NCBI RefSeq assembly: GCF_010731635.1
Contig: NZ_AP022583.1
Location: 4,278,001 to 4,342,000, forward strand
From: Mycobacterium noviomagense
GTDB taxonomy: Bacteria > Actinomycetota > Actinomycetes > Mycobacteriales > Mycobacteriaceae
Reading direction: 5' to 3'
DNA: 64,000 bases
The notes below the pieces were generated by a model. It had not been told where the DNA came from and searched no databases. It saw only the letters and a list, made by a program, of their open reading frames with translations. Position 1 is the stretch's first letter; every line of letters starts with the position of its first letter. Shown piece after piece: positions 30,060-41,212 of this stretch. The position numbers were made by a program, and so were the translations under genes.

Positions 30060-30635
30060 GTGATGCATCGCTCAGAATCGGTGGCGATGACCTCGCCATT
30101 CAGGGGTGTAATCGGCGGAGGGCAACGATCCGCGCCGTCACCTCGACGTAATCACTTCCCGTCATCCCCGAAGTCCTCCAACGATTTTCGGATTCGATCA
30201 GCGACGAACGCACCGGCCCGTGTGGCCTCAGCTGCCGACGCGGCCCAGGTGGCCCAGGCAAGGATTTTCGAAGCCATGCTCCGAGTCGAGATCACCGAAC
30301 TGCTGAATCTGGCGAAATCCATGATGCCCCGCTGGACCGGCGGAAACACTGGTGGCTATCGGTCGTTCGAGGCGCTCAAGGAGCTCGACGCCCGCATCGA
30401 GGAAGTCGACAGTCTGCTCAAGGCGCTGTGGGCTCGATTCCCACACGAGCCCTATGTCGGGCCCTCGAAGCAAGGATCGAACTCGGGGGGCAATCACCTG
30501 CCGCCCGCGCCTGGGAGCCGGCTGGCGATCGAAGATCATCGACGGCACAACAGCCGTGATCGGCAAATGGAATTCCTGGCAAAGCTGGCCGGCATACCGT
30601 GCCCTGATCCCGTTGTGACACGGTCGTCGACCTAA
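30060..30635 (+). CDS. Orphan protein in phage-like region
   Basis: A 191-aa protein with a GTG start six bases after AGGGAG; an ATG follows directly. The first ~55 residues are low-complexity and basic (Ser/Pro/Arg/Asn). A helical middle (AADAAQVAQARIFEAMLRVE and FEALKELDARIEEVDSLLKA) may be coiled-coil, and a Gly/His/Arg-rich tail follows. No family recognised. It is transcribed divergently from the XRE repressor behind a consensus promoter, so it could be a repressor-controlled phage-derived gene. It ends 69 bp before the esterase gene. Confidence 0.55.
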   Translation: MMHRSESVAMTSPFRGVIGGGQRSAPSPRRNHFPSSPKSSNDFRIRSATNAPARVASAADAAQVAQARIFEAMLRVEITELLNLAKSMMPRWTGGNTGGYRSFEALKELDARIEEVDSLLKALWARFPHEPYVGPSKQGSNSGGNHLPPAPGSRLAIEDHRRHNSRDRQMEFLAKLAGIPCPDPVVTRSST

Positions 30636-30704
30636 CGATGTAGTCGGCCATCTCGTTGGTGACTCGCACCAACTCAAGGGCCAAGCAGCGTGAGGAGGCG
30701 AACA

Positions 30705-31997
30705 TTGCGTAGCCGAGCAGGAGCCTGCCCGCTAGCTTCGCCGCGGGCAAGCAAGGCGCCGATCGTCCGTCCGGACGTGACAGTGCTACGAGAAGGACGA
30801 CGGCTACTCGGACAGTTGGCGGCCGACCCGATGCGCAGTGCGCTGCTGTTGCGAGCTTCGCCGTCCGCGGTGGGCTGGTTTGCGGGGTGGCTTTCTTCGG
30901 AGTTTGGCCCGCAGGTACTTACCGGGCAAGCGTTGTCCGGGATAACCCCGCTCTCGGTAGGTCGTGTGGCGACCGCCTGGGCGGCGCAGGGGGCGGAACA
31001 AATTCTCACCGCGGCGCTGGGTGAAGGCCTCGGGACCAACTACTGCGAGATGGTTTGCCATCCGCTCGGCGACCACCACGGCTGTCCCCGCCGGGATGGC
31101 CTGTTGCACATGGCCGGGCACCGCCGCCGCTACACCGCGCAGACAACGGATATCGCCTACGGACCGGCCGGTCACGACAATCTGCTGGACATCTGGCGGC
31201 ACCCCAGCTACCCCCAGCCGGGCGAACGTCCGGCACCGGTGCTGGTGCAGGTCCCAGGCGGCGCGTGGGTGATCAACGGTAAACGCGGTCAGGCATATCC
31301 GCTCATGAGCCGGATGGTGGAGCTGGGCTGGATCTGCGTGTCGATCGATTACCGCAAGAGTCCCCGCAACGCGTGGCCGGCACACATCATCGACGTGAAG
31401 CGAGCGATCGCCTGGGTTCGCGCGAACATCGCCGACTACGGCGGTGATCCCGGCTTCATCGCGATCACCGGTGGTTCTGCCGGAGGGCACCTGGCTTCAT
31501 TGGCCGCGCTCACCGCGAATCATTCCCGGTTCCAGCCGGGTTTCGAAGCGGCCGACACGACCGTGCAGGCGGCCGTGCCGTACTACGGCGTGTACGACCT
31601 CACCGATGCCACCAACATGCACGCAACGATGCTGCCGTTTCTCGAGCATTTCGTCATGCAACGCCGCTACGCCGACAACCCCGAGCTGTTTAAGTCGGCG
31701 TCGCCGATTTCGTATGCCCACAGCGGGGCTCCGCCATTCTTCGTGCTGCACGGCCAGAACGATTCGGTGATTCCCAGTAGACAGGCCCGGGCCTTTTGCG
31801 CAGCGCTGCGCGAGGCCGGGACACGCACCGTGTGCTATGGCGAGCTTCCCAACGCGCACCACGCTTTTGACATCGTCGCTACTGTCCGCTCACGCCTGGT
31901 TGCCGACGCCGTCGCGGCTTTCCTTGGTGTGATCTACCGTCGGTATGTCGCCTCGCGCGCGGATAGATTGCGCGCCCAGATAGCTCCCGCCGGCTGA
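30705..31997 (+). CDS. HSL-type esterase/lipase, LipM/LipC-like
   Basis: A 430-aa alpha/beta hydrolase. After an N-terminal ~110-residue region typical of the mycobacterial LipC/LipM group, the core carries VQVPGGAWVINGKRGQAYPL (oxyanion-hole loop, PGG in place of HGG), the nucleophile elbow ITGGSAGGHLASLAAL (Ser near residue 265), FVLHGQNDSVIPSRQARAF (catalytic Asp) and LPNAHHAFDIV (catalytic His). The TTG start at 30705 sits six bases after GAGGAGG and is favoured over GTG at 30690. No signal peptide. Substrates are probably short- to medium-chain esters. A weak hairpin (32004-32020) follows the stop. Confidence 0.86.
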   Translation: MRSRAGACPLASPRASKAPIVRPDVTVLREGRRLLGQLAADPMRSALLLRASPSAVGWFAGWLSSEFGPQVLTGQALSGITPLSVGRVATAWAAQGAEQILTAALGEGLGTNYCEMVCHPLGDHHGCPRRDGLLHMAGHRRRYTAQTTDIAYGPAGHDNLLDIWRHPSYPQPGERPAPVLVQVPGGAWVINGKRGQAYPLMSRMVELGWICVSIDYRKSPRNAWPAHIIDVKRAIAWVRANIADYGGDPGFIAITGGSAGGHLASLAALTANHSRFQPGFEAADTTVQAAVPYYGVYDLTDATNMHATMLPFLEHFVMQRRYADNPELFKSASPISYAHSGAPPFFVLHGQNDSVIPSRQARAFCAALREAGTRTVCYGELPNAHHAFDIVATVRSRLVADAVAAFLGVIYRRYVASRADRLRAQIAPAG

Positions 31998-32003
31998 TTC
32001 ATC

Positions 32004-32020
32004 CGGCCGAGGACCGGCCG
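32004..32020 (+). terminator. Possible weak terminator between esterase and lon
   Basis: CGGCC-GAGGACC-GGCCG followed by AATTTC: a 5-bp GC stem just after the esterase stop, in the gap between two convergent genes. The stem is short, so the call is tentative. The rest of the gap to 32145 shows nothing else. Confidence 0.3.
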
Positions 32021-32145
32021 AATTTCAAATGCCACTGCACTCCAGGGTCTTTCGTGAGCCAGCGCATGGCCCGCGACCCAGTTGGACATAGCCATGCCGA
32101 GGTTTCCTCGACGTTGTCGACATCCCGCCGACGACGCGGCAGAAA

Positions 32146-34479
<2,334 letters not shown>

Positions 34480-34606
34480 CAAACCTCCAAAGTTAAGCCT
34501 GATGCGCTCAACCTGGAATGAGTCCAGTTTGTTCCCGGCGACGGCCGACCTCTACGGCACGCCGGGCCCGCATACTGGAAGAGCGGGGCCAAGCAAGGAG
34601 GCGCAG

Positions 34607-36937
34607 GTGGCGGGTCGAACGCGTCGGCAACGGGACATCGACGTGACCTACGACGAGCACGCGCTGGCCACGACGGGCCCCGAACGTGAGGCCGCCGGCC
34701 TCAAGGCGGTGTTGGTGTCCATGCAGCGTGGCCTAGCCTCCATGGGCGCGGTGCGCACGGCGGCGTCGCTGCTGCGGCTGAACCAGCGTCAGGGGTTCGA
34801 CTGCCCAGGTTGCGCCTGGCCGGAAGAACCGGGTGGCCGCAAAATCGCTGAGTTCTGCGAAAACGGCGCCAAGGCCGTCGCCGAGGAGGCCACCAAGCGC
34901 GTCGTCACCCCGGAGTTCTTCGCGCGGCACTCGATCGCCGACCTCGAAGGGCGACCGGAGTTTTGGCTGTCGCAGCAGGGTCGGCTGACCCATCCCATGG
35001 TGTTGCGTCCGGGCGACGACCACTACCGCCCGATCAGCTGGCCCCAGGCCTATCAGTTGATCGCCGACGAGCTGCGCGCGCTCGACGACCCGAACCAGGC
35101 GGTGTTCTACACCTCGGGGCGAACCAGCAACGAGGCCGCGTTTCTCTATCAGCTGATGGTGCGGTGCTTCGGCACCAACAACCTGCCGGACTGCTCGAAC
35201 ATGTGCCACGAGTCCTCCGGCGCGGCGCTGAGCGAATCGATCGGCATCGGCAAGGGCTCCGTGACCGTCGAGGACGTCGCCAACGCCGACCTGATCGTGA
35301 TCGCGGGGCAGAATCCGGGCACCAACCATCCCCGGATGCTGTCGGTCCTGGAGAAGGCCAAGGCCAACGGTGCCCGCATCGTCGCGGTCAACCCGCTGCC
35401 GGAGGCCGGGCTGATCCGGTTCAAAGACCCGCAGAAAGTACACGGGCTGCTCGGACATGGCGTTCCGATCGCCGACGAATTCGTGCAGATCCGCATCGGC
35501 GGCGACATGGCGCTGTTCGCCGGGCTGGGTCGGCTGCTGCTGGAGGCCGACGACCGGGCGCCGGGCAGCGTGGTGGACCGGGACTTCATCGCCGCGCACT
35601 GCGCGAATTTCGAAGCGTACGAGGCGAATACCCGCGCAGTCGATCTCGACACCGTGGTGGAGGCGACTGGCGTCGACCGTCAGCAGCTGGAGCGGGTTGC
35701 CGCGATGATGGCCGCATCGCAGCGCACGGTGGTGTGCTGGGCGATGGGGCTCACCCAGCACCGCCACGCGGTGCCGATGATTGCTGAGATCACCAACGTG
35801 CTGCTGCTGCGGGGCATGATCGGCAAGCCGGGGGCCGGGGTGTGCCCGGTGCGCGGACATTCCAACGTCCAGGGCGACCGCACCATGGGCATCTGGGAGC
35901 AGATGCCCGAGGCATTCCTGGCGGCGCTGGACCGCCGCTTCGGGATCGTCAGCCCGCGCGACCATGGCCTCGATACAGTCAATGCAATTAGGGCCATGCG
36001 CGACGGCAGGGCCAAGGTGTTCATGGGGATGGGCGGCAATTTCGCGCTGGCCACACCGGACACGGCTGTCACCGAGGCTGCGTTGCGTAATTGCTCACTG
36101 ACGGTCCAGGTTTCGACGAAGCTGAACCGCAGCCACGTCGTCCACGGTGCGACGGCCCTGATCCTGCCGTCACTGGGCCGCACCGACCGTGACATTCAGA
36201 ACGGCGTGAAACAGCAGGTGTCCGTTGAAGATTCGATGTCAATGGTGCATCTGTCGCGGGGCAGCCTGCAGCCGCCGAGCGACCAGGTGCGCAGCGAGGT
36301 GGCCATCGTCTGTCAGCTGGCCCGCACGCTGCTCGGGCCGGACCACCCAGTGCCGTGGGAGACGTTCAACGCCGACTACGACACCATCCGCGACGCGATC
36401 GCGGACGTGGTGCCGGGCTGCGAGGACTACAACACGAAGGTGCGCCGGCCCGACGGCTTCCAGCTGCCACATCCGCCCCGGGATGCACGCGAATTCCCCA
36501 CCAGCACAGGCAAGGCCAACTTCATCGTCAATCCGCTGCAATGGGTGCCGGTGCCCCCGGGGCGGTTGGTGTTGCAGACGCTGCGCAGCCACGACCAGTA
36601 CAACACCACGATCTACGGGCTCGATGACCGCTACCGCGGGGTCAAAGGCGGCCGCAGGGTGGTGTTCGTCAATCCGGTCGACTTGGAGGCGTTCGGCCTG
36701 ACCGAGGGCGACCGCGTCGACCTGGTTTCCGAGTTCATGGGCGTGGACGGACAGCTGCAGGAGCGGCGGGCGAAGGACTTCATGGTGGTGGGCTACCAGA
36801 CGCCCGTGGGCAACGCGGCCGCCTACTATCCCGAGACCAATCCACTGGTAGCGCTGGATCATGTTGCGGTGAAGTCGAATACACCGGTATCCAAGGCGAT
36901 CGTCATCCGGTTGGAGCCGGCCCAATGGGCCGGGTGA
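34607..36937 (+). CDS. fdhF: FdhF/YdeP-type molybdopterin oxidoreductase
   Basis: A 776-aa molybdopterin-dependent oxidoreductase, close in length to Mtb FdhF (Rv2900c, 779 aa). The GTG start is five bases after AAGGAGG; a much longer frame begins inside lon and is rejected. Near residue 70 is [14 protein letters not shown], a CxxC remnant typical of the YdeP branch, which lacks the full four-Cys cluster motif. Molybdopterin-binding blocks are [32 protein letters not shown] and [14 protein letters not shown]. The C-terminal MopB domain (~640-770) includes [20 protein letters not shown]. Called formate dehydrogenase in databases, but the true substrate of this branch is uncertain. fdhD overlaps its end. 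Confidence 0.92.
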   Translation: MAGRTRRQRDIDVTYDEHALATTGPEREAAGLKAVLVSMQRGLASMGAVRTAASLLRLNQRQGFDCPGCAWPEEPGGRKIAEFCENGAKAVAEEATKRVVTPEFFARHSIADLEGRPEFWLSQQGRLTHPMVLRPGDDHYRPISWPQAYQLIADELRALDDPNQAVFYTSGRTSNEAAFLYQLMVRCFGTNNLPDCSNMCHESSGAALSESIGIGKGSVTVEDVANADLIVIAGQNPGTNHPRMLSVLEKAKANGARIVAVNPLPEAGLIRFKDPQKVHGLLGHGVPIADEFVQIRIGGDMALFAGLGRLLLEADDRAPGSVVDRDFIAAHCANFEAYEANTRAVDLDTVVEATGVDRQQLERVAAMMAASQRTVVCWAMGLTQHRHAVPMIAEITNVLLLRGMIGKPGAGVCPVRGHSNVQGDRTMGIWEQMPEAFLAALDRRFGIVSPRDHGLDTVNAIRAMRDGRAKVFMGMGGNFALATPDTAVTEAALRNCSLTVQVSTKLNRSHVVHGATALILPSLGRTDRDIQNGVKQQVSVEDSMSMVHLSRGSLQPPSDQVRSEVAIVCQLARTLLGPDHPVPWETFNADYDTIRDAIADVVPGCEDYNTKVRRPDGFQLPHPPRDAREFPTSTGKANFIVNPLQWVPVPPGRLVLQTLRSHDQYNTTIYGLDDRYRGVKGGRRVVFVNPVDLEAFGLTEGDRVDLVSEFMGVDGQLQERRAKDFMVVGYQTPVGNAAAYYPETNPLVALDHVAVKSNTPVSKAIVIRLEPAQWAG

Positions 36938-37764
36938 CGGCGCGGCGACGCGCCCAGCACGTCACTGCCGACAACGCGGTCGACCGCCCCGAGACGCTGG
37001 TCGTGGAGGAGCCGCTGGAGATTCGCGTCAACGGCACCCCGCTCGCGGTCACGATGCGCACGCCGGGTTCTGATGTCGAACTGGCGCAAGGCTTTTTGCT
37101 GACCGAGGGAATCATCGCCCACCGCGACGACGTCGTGAGCGCGCGGTATTGCCGCGGCGACGGCCCAGACGGAACCACCACCTACAACGTGCTGGATGTG
37201 TCGCTCGCACCCGGTGTCGCGACGCCAGACGTCACCCGCAACTTCTACACCACGTCGTCGTGCGGGGTGTGCGGCAAGGCATCGCTGGACGCGGTGCAGT
37301 TGATCAGCCGCTACTGTCCGGGCGACGACCCCTCCACCATCACCCCAGAAGTGTTGTCGGCCTTGCCTATCCGGCTGCGCGACGAGCAGGCGCTGTTTGC
37401 CAGCACCGGTGGCCTGCATGGGGCTGCCCTGTTCACCGTGGACGGCACGCTGCTGGCGGTGCGAGAGGACGTGGGACGTCACAACGCCGTGGACAAGGTG
37501 ATCGGCTGGGCCGTGGAAAACGACCGGATTCCCTTGACAGCCACGGTGCTGCTGGTTAGCGGCCGGGCGTCGTTCGAGATCAGCCAGAAGACGGTGATGG
37601 CCGGCGTGCCCGTGCTAGCAGCTGTTTCGGCGCCGTCGTCGTTGGCAGTCGATCTGGCCACTCAATCGGGGCTGACACTGGTGGCATTCTTACGGGGCAC
37701 GTCGATGAACGTGTACAGCCGCGCGGACCGGGTGCGCTGCTCCTCGCGGGTGACGCGGGCCTGA
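36925..37764 (+). CDS. fdhD: Formate dehydrogenase accessory sulfurtransferase FdhD
   Basis: A 279-aa protein that transfers sulphur to the molybdenum cofactor of FdhF-type enzymes. The active-site motif [16 protein letters not shown] contains the essential CxxC pair (near residues 113-116). [20 protein letters not shown] and [14 protein letters not shown] are conserved FdhD blocks. Its ATG overlaps the end of fdhF by 13 bases, so the pair is translationally coupled. In Mtb the same pair (Rv2900c-Rv2899c) is elsewhere in the genome, so here the pair is relocated or additional. Confidence 0.95.
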   Translation: MGRVTARRRAQHVTADNAVDRPETLVVEEPLEIRVNGTPLAVTMRTPGSDVELAQGFLLTEGIIAHRDDVVSARYCRGDGPDGTTTYNVLDVSLAPGVATPDVTRNFYTTSSCGVCGKASLDAVQLISRYCPGDDPSTITPEVLSALPIRLRDEQALFASTGGLHGAALFTVDGTLLAVREDVGRHNAVDKVIGWAVENDRIPLTATVLLVSGRASFEISQKTVMAGVPVLAAVSAPSSLAVDLATQSGLTLVAFLRGTSMNVYSRADRVRCSSRVTRA

Positions 37765-37770
37765 TCCCGA

Positions 37771-38322
37771 TCAGCGGGCGGCGGCGCGTTGGCGAGCCCG
37801 GAAGGCTTCGACCTTGGCGCGATTGCCGCACGTGGCCATCCCGCACCAATGCCGGTTCTTCGCTCGAGACGCGTCCACGTAGAGGCGTGAGCAGCGGGGG
37901 TGCGAGCAGCGTTTGACGCTCTCGATGTCGGGGCTGGCGAGCAGGTCGAGTAGGTCTGCGGCCAGGGTCGCCAGCAGTTGCGACGTGGTGCCCTCACGGC
38001 GAACAGACCCGCTCCGGTGCAATCGCGGTGTCAGCCTGGGTTGCCTTGCGTGCCCGTTGAGCAAGTCGACGTCGGCGGCTTTGGGCCGGTGGAGTTCGAG
38101 CCGGGCAGTAGCGGTCCGATAAATGGCCTCGCGCAGTGCGATCGCGTCAGCGAGCTCGGCGGCAGTGACGTGGATGGCCGTATGGATCAATCCCGCCTGA
38201 AGGGCCCATTCCGAGAGCAGTTCAGGCTGCGTCAACACCTCTTCGGGCGCTGAAGTCTCTCGAAACTTCAGCGTGCCTGCGAAGTCAAGGCAGGCGCGTC
38301 CGCTCACAAAGCTGAACTTCAC
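37771..38322 (-). CDS. CGNR zinc-finger/ABATE-domain transcriptional regulator
   Basis: A 183-aa protein. The N-terminal ABATE-type half begins MKFSFVSGRACLDFAGTLKF, and the C-terminal zinc finger reads RCSHPRCSRLYVDASRAKN RHWCGMATCGNRAKVEAF in two adjoining stretches: four Cys with the name-giving CGNR. These proteins are stress-induced DNA-binding regulators. It converges with fdhD (6-bp gap) and diverges from the 243-aa gene. A 28-bp palindrome at 38335-38362 starts 13 bases upstream of its ATG and is a likely autoregulatory operator. Confidence 0.88.
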   Translation of the reverse strand: MKFSFVSGRACLDFAGTLKFRETSAPEEVLTQPELLSEWALQAGLIHTAIHVTAAELADAIALREAIYRTATARLELHRPKAADVDLLNGHARQPRLTPRLHRSGSVRREGTTSQLLATLAADLLDLLASPDIESVKRCSHPRCSRLYVDASRAKNRHWCGMATCGNRAKVEAFRARQRAAAR

Positions 38323-38334
38323 GTAACCACCTTG

Positions 38335-38362
38335 ACAGGTTTCAACCGCGGGTGCAACCTGT
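38335..38362. promoter_or_regulatory. 28-bp palindromic operator candidate
   Basis: Outer arms ACAGGTT (38335-38341) and AACCTGT (38356-38362) are perfect inverted repeats around the central palindrome CCGCGG (38346-38351). All share the centre 38348.5, and 24 of 28 positions are symmetric. It lies between divergent genes, 13 bases from the CGNR regulator start, so it is probably that protein's binding site. Confidence 0.65.
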
Positions 38363-38368
38363 AACTGT

Positions 38369-38431
38369 CTAAGACGGTTACTACCAAGACCGCAAGCGGT
38401 GTGAACGAAAAGCGCCTGTCGGCCGTCTTAG
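38369..38431. repeat. Spaced 9-bp inverted repeat upstream of the 243-aa gene
   Basis: CTAAGACGG (38369-38377) and CCGTCTTAG (38423-38431) are perfect inverted copies, 45 bp apart. GGTTACT (38376-38382) and AGTAACC (38434-38440) are a second inverted pair. They lie in the leader of the gene at 38484 and could be a second operator or RNA structure. Confidence 0.4.
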
Positions 38432-38483
38432 CAAGTAACCAGCCGGTCTATCTGGCAGTGGAAGGCGAAAGGAGCCAACCGCA

Positions 38484-39215
38484 ATGGATCTCGACCGCAT
38501 CACTCATCCGCTGAGGTTGGCCAAAGGATCGCATCTGCCCGGATCGGGCAAGGGGTGCGCAATGAACGTGATTTCCTACATCAACGGCGATGCACAGATC
38601 ACCGACTTTCCGTCCTGCTCGGCCCGTCCACTGGCGGTCCTGGTCCAGTCCTGCAACGACCTGCTGGCGGGCCCGGACGGATATCTGTCACCGGAAAACA
38701 GCGTGCTCGCCCTTGATCTTGCTTGGGAGACAGTAGGAACCGCTGATGCTCCCGGCAGCGTCGTACACGCGTGGCTGGCCGAACTGTTGGTCAACCCGAG
38801 CTGGGGAGTCGTTCGGTACGCCAAACTCAGTGCGATCAAAGCGATCGTGGACATCGCCGAACTGCACCGAGCTGCTGCGTCGGGCCATATGCCGCCGTTC
38901 GCGGAGTGGGTCGCCGCCGAACGCGCCGCCTGCGCGGCCGACTCGTCGCTGCAAGGCCCCGGACTGTATGCCGTGCGGTCCGCATGCGAGTCGACCGCGC
39001 TCGTCGACAGCCACCTACGGGTCACCATCGAGGAAGTGACCGCTCACGCCGTGCGCGCCCACGCACTGGCACGCGGAGGGACGATGGCAGGCCGCGTCGT
39101 CGAGCTCACCCGCCAGGCGATCCGCTCCTGGCGTGATCTGGCCGGGCTGGACAAGACCGGCACCATCGCTCCAGCCGTCGACAGCACGGCGAGGCTTATC
39201 GCGGTACCGGCCTAG
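38484..39215 (+). CDS. Protein with phage/actinobacterial GSH..GCAMNVISYINGD signature, function unknown
   Basis: A 243-aa soluble, Ala-rich helical protein. The ATG follows AAAGGAG with good spacing. Residues ~15-60 (AKGSHLPGSGKGCAMNVISY, then INGDAQITDFPSCSARPLAV and LVQSCNDLLAG) resemble a family widespread in actinomycetes and mycobacteriophages whose core is GSH, G-C-x-M, a YxxG and DxP-x-C followed by an ND. That family has no assigned biochemical role; invariant His, Cys and Asp suggest metal binding or catalysis, which is inference. Divergent from the CGNR regulator. A small frame follows three bases after its stop. Confidence 0.72.
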   Translation: MDLDRITHPLRLAKGSHLPGSGKGCAMNVISYINGDAQITDFPSCSARPLAVLVQSCNDLLAGPDGYLSPENSVLALDLAWETVGTADAPGSVVHAWLAELLVNPSWGVVRYAKLSAIKAIVDIAELHRAAASGHMPPFAEWVAAERAACAADSSLQGPGLYAVRSACESTALVDSHLRVTIEEVTAHAVRAHALARGGTMAGRVVELTRQAIRSWRDLAGLDKTGTIAPAVDSTARLIAVPA

Positions 39216-39218
39216 GAA

Positions 39219-39431
39219 ATGACCAGCTCCGTAAGCGGGGGCTCAGTCGTCGATGTGCATTCGTGGGTCGGCGAAGGCGAGATCGCCAGGGTACTGGTCA
39301 GTGCCCATTTGATCGCAGTGCTTGTCGGGCACCAGATAAGTACTCATGCCACTGGGAACCCAGCGGGTCCTTGCCGATTGCCTCCTGTCATTGCTGGAGC
39401 GGCAAATACCGACGACAGCCCAGCCGAGTAA
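39219..39431 (+). CDS. Possible small protein downstream of the 243-aa gene
   Basis: A 70-aa frame starting ATG three bases after the preceding stop, with AGGA just before it. It reads MTSSVSGGSVVDVHSWVGEG and then a mildly hydrophobic middle (IARVLVSAHLIAVLVGHQIS). No family recognised. The tight spacing suggests co-translation, but composition is only weakly coding. The 72 bp between its stop and lldD2 shows nothing further. Confidence 0.35.
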   Translation: MTSSVSGGSVVDVHSWVGEGEIARVLVSAHLIAVLVGHQISTHATGNPAGPCRLPPVIAGAANTDDSPAE

Positions 39432-39503
39432 CCAATGCCGCTACCGCGTATGTAACTGGTTTCGCTGCCTTTGAAATGGCGGTCGACGGAACGGTTACGG
39501 CCG

Positions 39504-40745
39504 TCAACCTGTGGATAGCGGCCCTAGACGCCGCAATTGCGTGACATGGGCGGGCGACAGTTCCTCGAGGCAGGTGACACCCAGCAGCCGCATGGTGCGG
39601 GTCAACTGAGCGGACAGAATGTCGATGGCGCGCTGTACCCCGGCCTCGCCGCCGGCCATCAACCCGTACAAATACGCCCGTCCGATCAGCGTGCACCGGG
39701 CGCCCAGCGCGATCGCGGCGACGATGTCGGCGCCGGACATGATGCCCGTATCCAGCAGGATCTCGGTGTCGCCGCCGAACTCGCGAGCCACCGAGGGCAA
39801 CAGATGGAACGGAACAGGGGCCCGATCGAGTTGGCGGCCACCGTGATTCGACAACACAATGCCGTCGACACCGATCTTTACCGCGGCGCGGGCGTCCTCG
39901 AGACTTTGGATTCCCTTGACGACGAGCTTGCCAGGCCACTGGGTCTTGACCCACGCCAGATCGTCGAACGTGACGCTGGGGTCGAACATGGTGTCGAGGT
40001 ATTCGGCCACGGTGCCCGGCCAGCGGTCCAGCGACGCGAACGCCAATGGCTGCGTGGTCAAAAGGTCGAACCACCAGCGCGGGCGGACAACAGTATCGAG
40101 CACGGTGCGCAGCGTCAACGACGGTGGGATCGTCATCCCGTTACGGGTGTCGCGCAGCCGCGCACCGGCGACCGGCACGTCGACGGTGACCAGCAACGTG
40201 TCGAACGCCGCCTCGGCGGCCCGCCGCACCAACGCCATCGACCGATCCCGGTCGCGCCACATATACAGCTGAAACCATTTGCGGCCCTGCGGGATAACTC
40301 CTGCAATGTCTTCGATTGACGCGGTGCCCAGTGTCGAGAGCGAAAATGGGATTCCGGCCCTCGCCGCTGCCCGCGCCCCGGCGATCTCGCCTTCGGTGTG
40401 CATCAACCGGGTAAACCCGGTCGGCGCGATCGCGAACGGCAACGCGACCGGCCGGCCGAGGACATCCCAGCCGGCCCGAACGCTGCTGACGTCGCGCAGC
40501 ACGGCGGGGTGAAACTCGATGTCCCGAAAGGCTTGTCGCGCACGATTCAACGAGATTTCGTCCTCGGCGGCCCCGTCGGTGTAATCGAACGCCGCCCGCG
40601 GGGTGCGTCGCTTGGCGATGCGCCGCAAGTCGTCGATGGTCAGCGCGCCCTCGAGCCGACGTCGGGCCAGGTCCAGTTGGGGTTTACGGAAACGGATCAG
40701 CGGCGCGAGGTCACGCGCATTGGGCACCCGTCGTTTGACCGCCAT
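39504..40745 (-). CDS. lldD2: L-lactate dehydrogenase (quinone/cytochrome type), FMN-dependent
   Basis: A 413-aa FMN alpha-hydroxyacid dehydrogenase oxidising L-lactate to pyruvate; equivalent to Mtb LldD2 (Rv1872c). The opening half carries [20 protein letters not shown] and [20 protein letters not shown]. The catalytic base and FMN segment are [19 protein letters not shown], then [18 protein letters not shown] and the phosphate-binding [17 protein letters not shown]. Start [20 protein letters not shown]. LldD2 is needed for growth on lactate in Mtb. It is divergent from the DUF1810 gene, with 35 bp between starts, so promoters overlap. Confidence 0.95.
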   Translation of the reverse strand: MAVKRRVPNARDLAPLIRFRKPQLDLARRRLEGALTIDDLRRIAKRRTPRAAFDYTDGAAEDEISLNRARQAFRDIEFHPAVLRDVSSVRAGWDVLGRPVALPFAIAPTGFTRLMHTEGEIAGARAAARAGIPFSLSTLGTASIEDIAGVIPQGRKWFQLYMWRDRDRSMALVRRAAEAAFDTLLVTVDVPVAGARLRDTRNGMTIPPSLTLRTVLDTVVRPRWWFDLLTTQPLAFASLDRWPGTVAEYLDTMFDPSVTFDDLAWVKTQWPGKLVVKGIQSLEDARAAVKIGVDGIVLSNHGGRQLDRAPVPFHLLPSVAREFGGDTEILLDTGIMSGADIVAAIALGARCTLIGRAYLYGLMAGGEAGVQRAIDILSAQLTRTMRLLGVTCLEELSPAHVTQLRRLGPLSTG

Positions 40746-40780
40746 CGCCCATAGCGTAGGGACTGTGCCACCGTGGATGC

Positions 40781-41212
40781 ATGAAATCCGGACGCGATCC
40801 CTTCGATCTGCAGCGTTTCGTCGACGCGCAGGATCGGGTTTACCCCACCGTCGTCGAGGAGCTGCGCGCTGGCCGCAAACGCAGCCACTGGATCTGGTTC
40901 ATCTTCCCGCAAGTCTCCGGGCTGGGCAGCAGCCCCATGGCCGCGCGGTATGCGATCTCTTCGCTGGACGAGGCCCGAGCCTACCTTGCGCACGACGTGC
41001 TCGGCCCGCGGCTTCACGAGTGCGCACGGCTGGTCAACGCCATCGAAGACCGCTCGATCCACGAGATCTTCGGCTCACCCGACGATCTCAAGGTGCGCTC
41101 GTCGATGACGCTGTTCGCCTATGCCACCGACGACAACCGGGATTTCGTCGAGCTGCTCGACAAGTACTACGACGGCGAACAAGACCCGTCGACGCTCAAG
41201 CGGCTCCGCTAG
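40781..41212 (+). CDS. DUF1810 protein (Rv1873-like)
   Basis: A 143-aa helical protein of the DUF1810 family. The signature [20 protein letters not shown] and [18 protein letters not shown] are diagnostic. The Mtb homologue Rv1873 (145 aa) has a solved structure but no known function. Position next to lldD2 is conserved. Its TAG stop shares CTAG with the stop of the convergent amylase-family gene. Confidence 0.9.
   Translation: MKSGRDPFDLQRFVDAQDRVYPTVVEELRAGRKRSHWIWFIFPQVSGLGSSPMAARYAISSLDEARAYLAHDVLGPRLHECARLVNAIEDRSIHEIFGSPDDLKVRSSMTLFAYATDDNRDFVELLDKYYDGEQDPSTLKRLR

Noticed and set aside
30428..30444. GTGGG-CTCGATT-CCCAC, a tRNA T-arm-like hairpin
   Set aside because: No acceptor stem, anticodon arm or CCA context; it lies within the 191-aa coding frame and fits its codons, and no attachment-site copy is seen elsewhere.
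34510..34530. CTCA...TGAG arrangement upstream of lon, reminiscent of a HAIR heat-shock box
   Set aside because: Half-sites are in the wrong (everted) order compared with CTTGAGT-N7-ACTCAAG, so HspR control is not supported.
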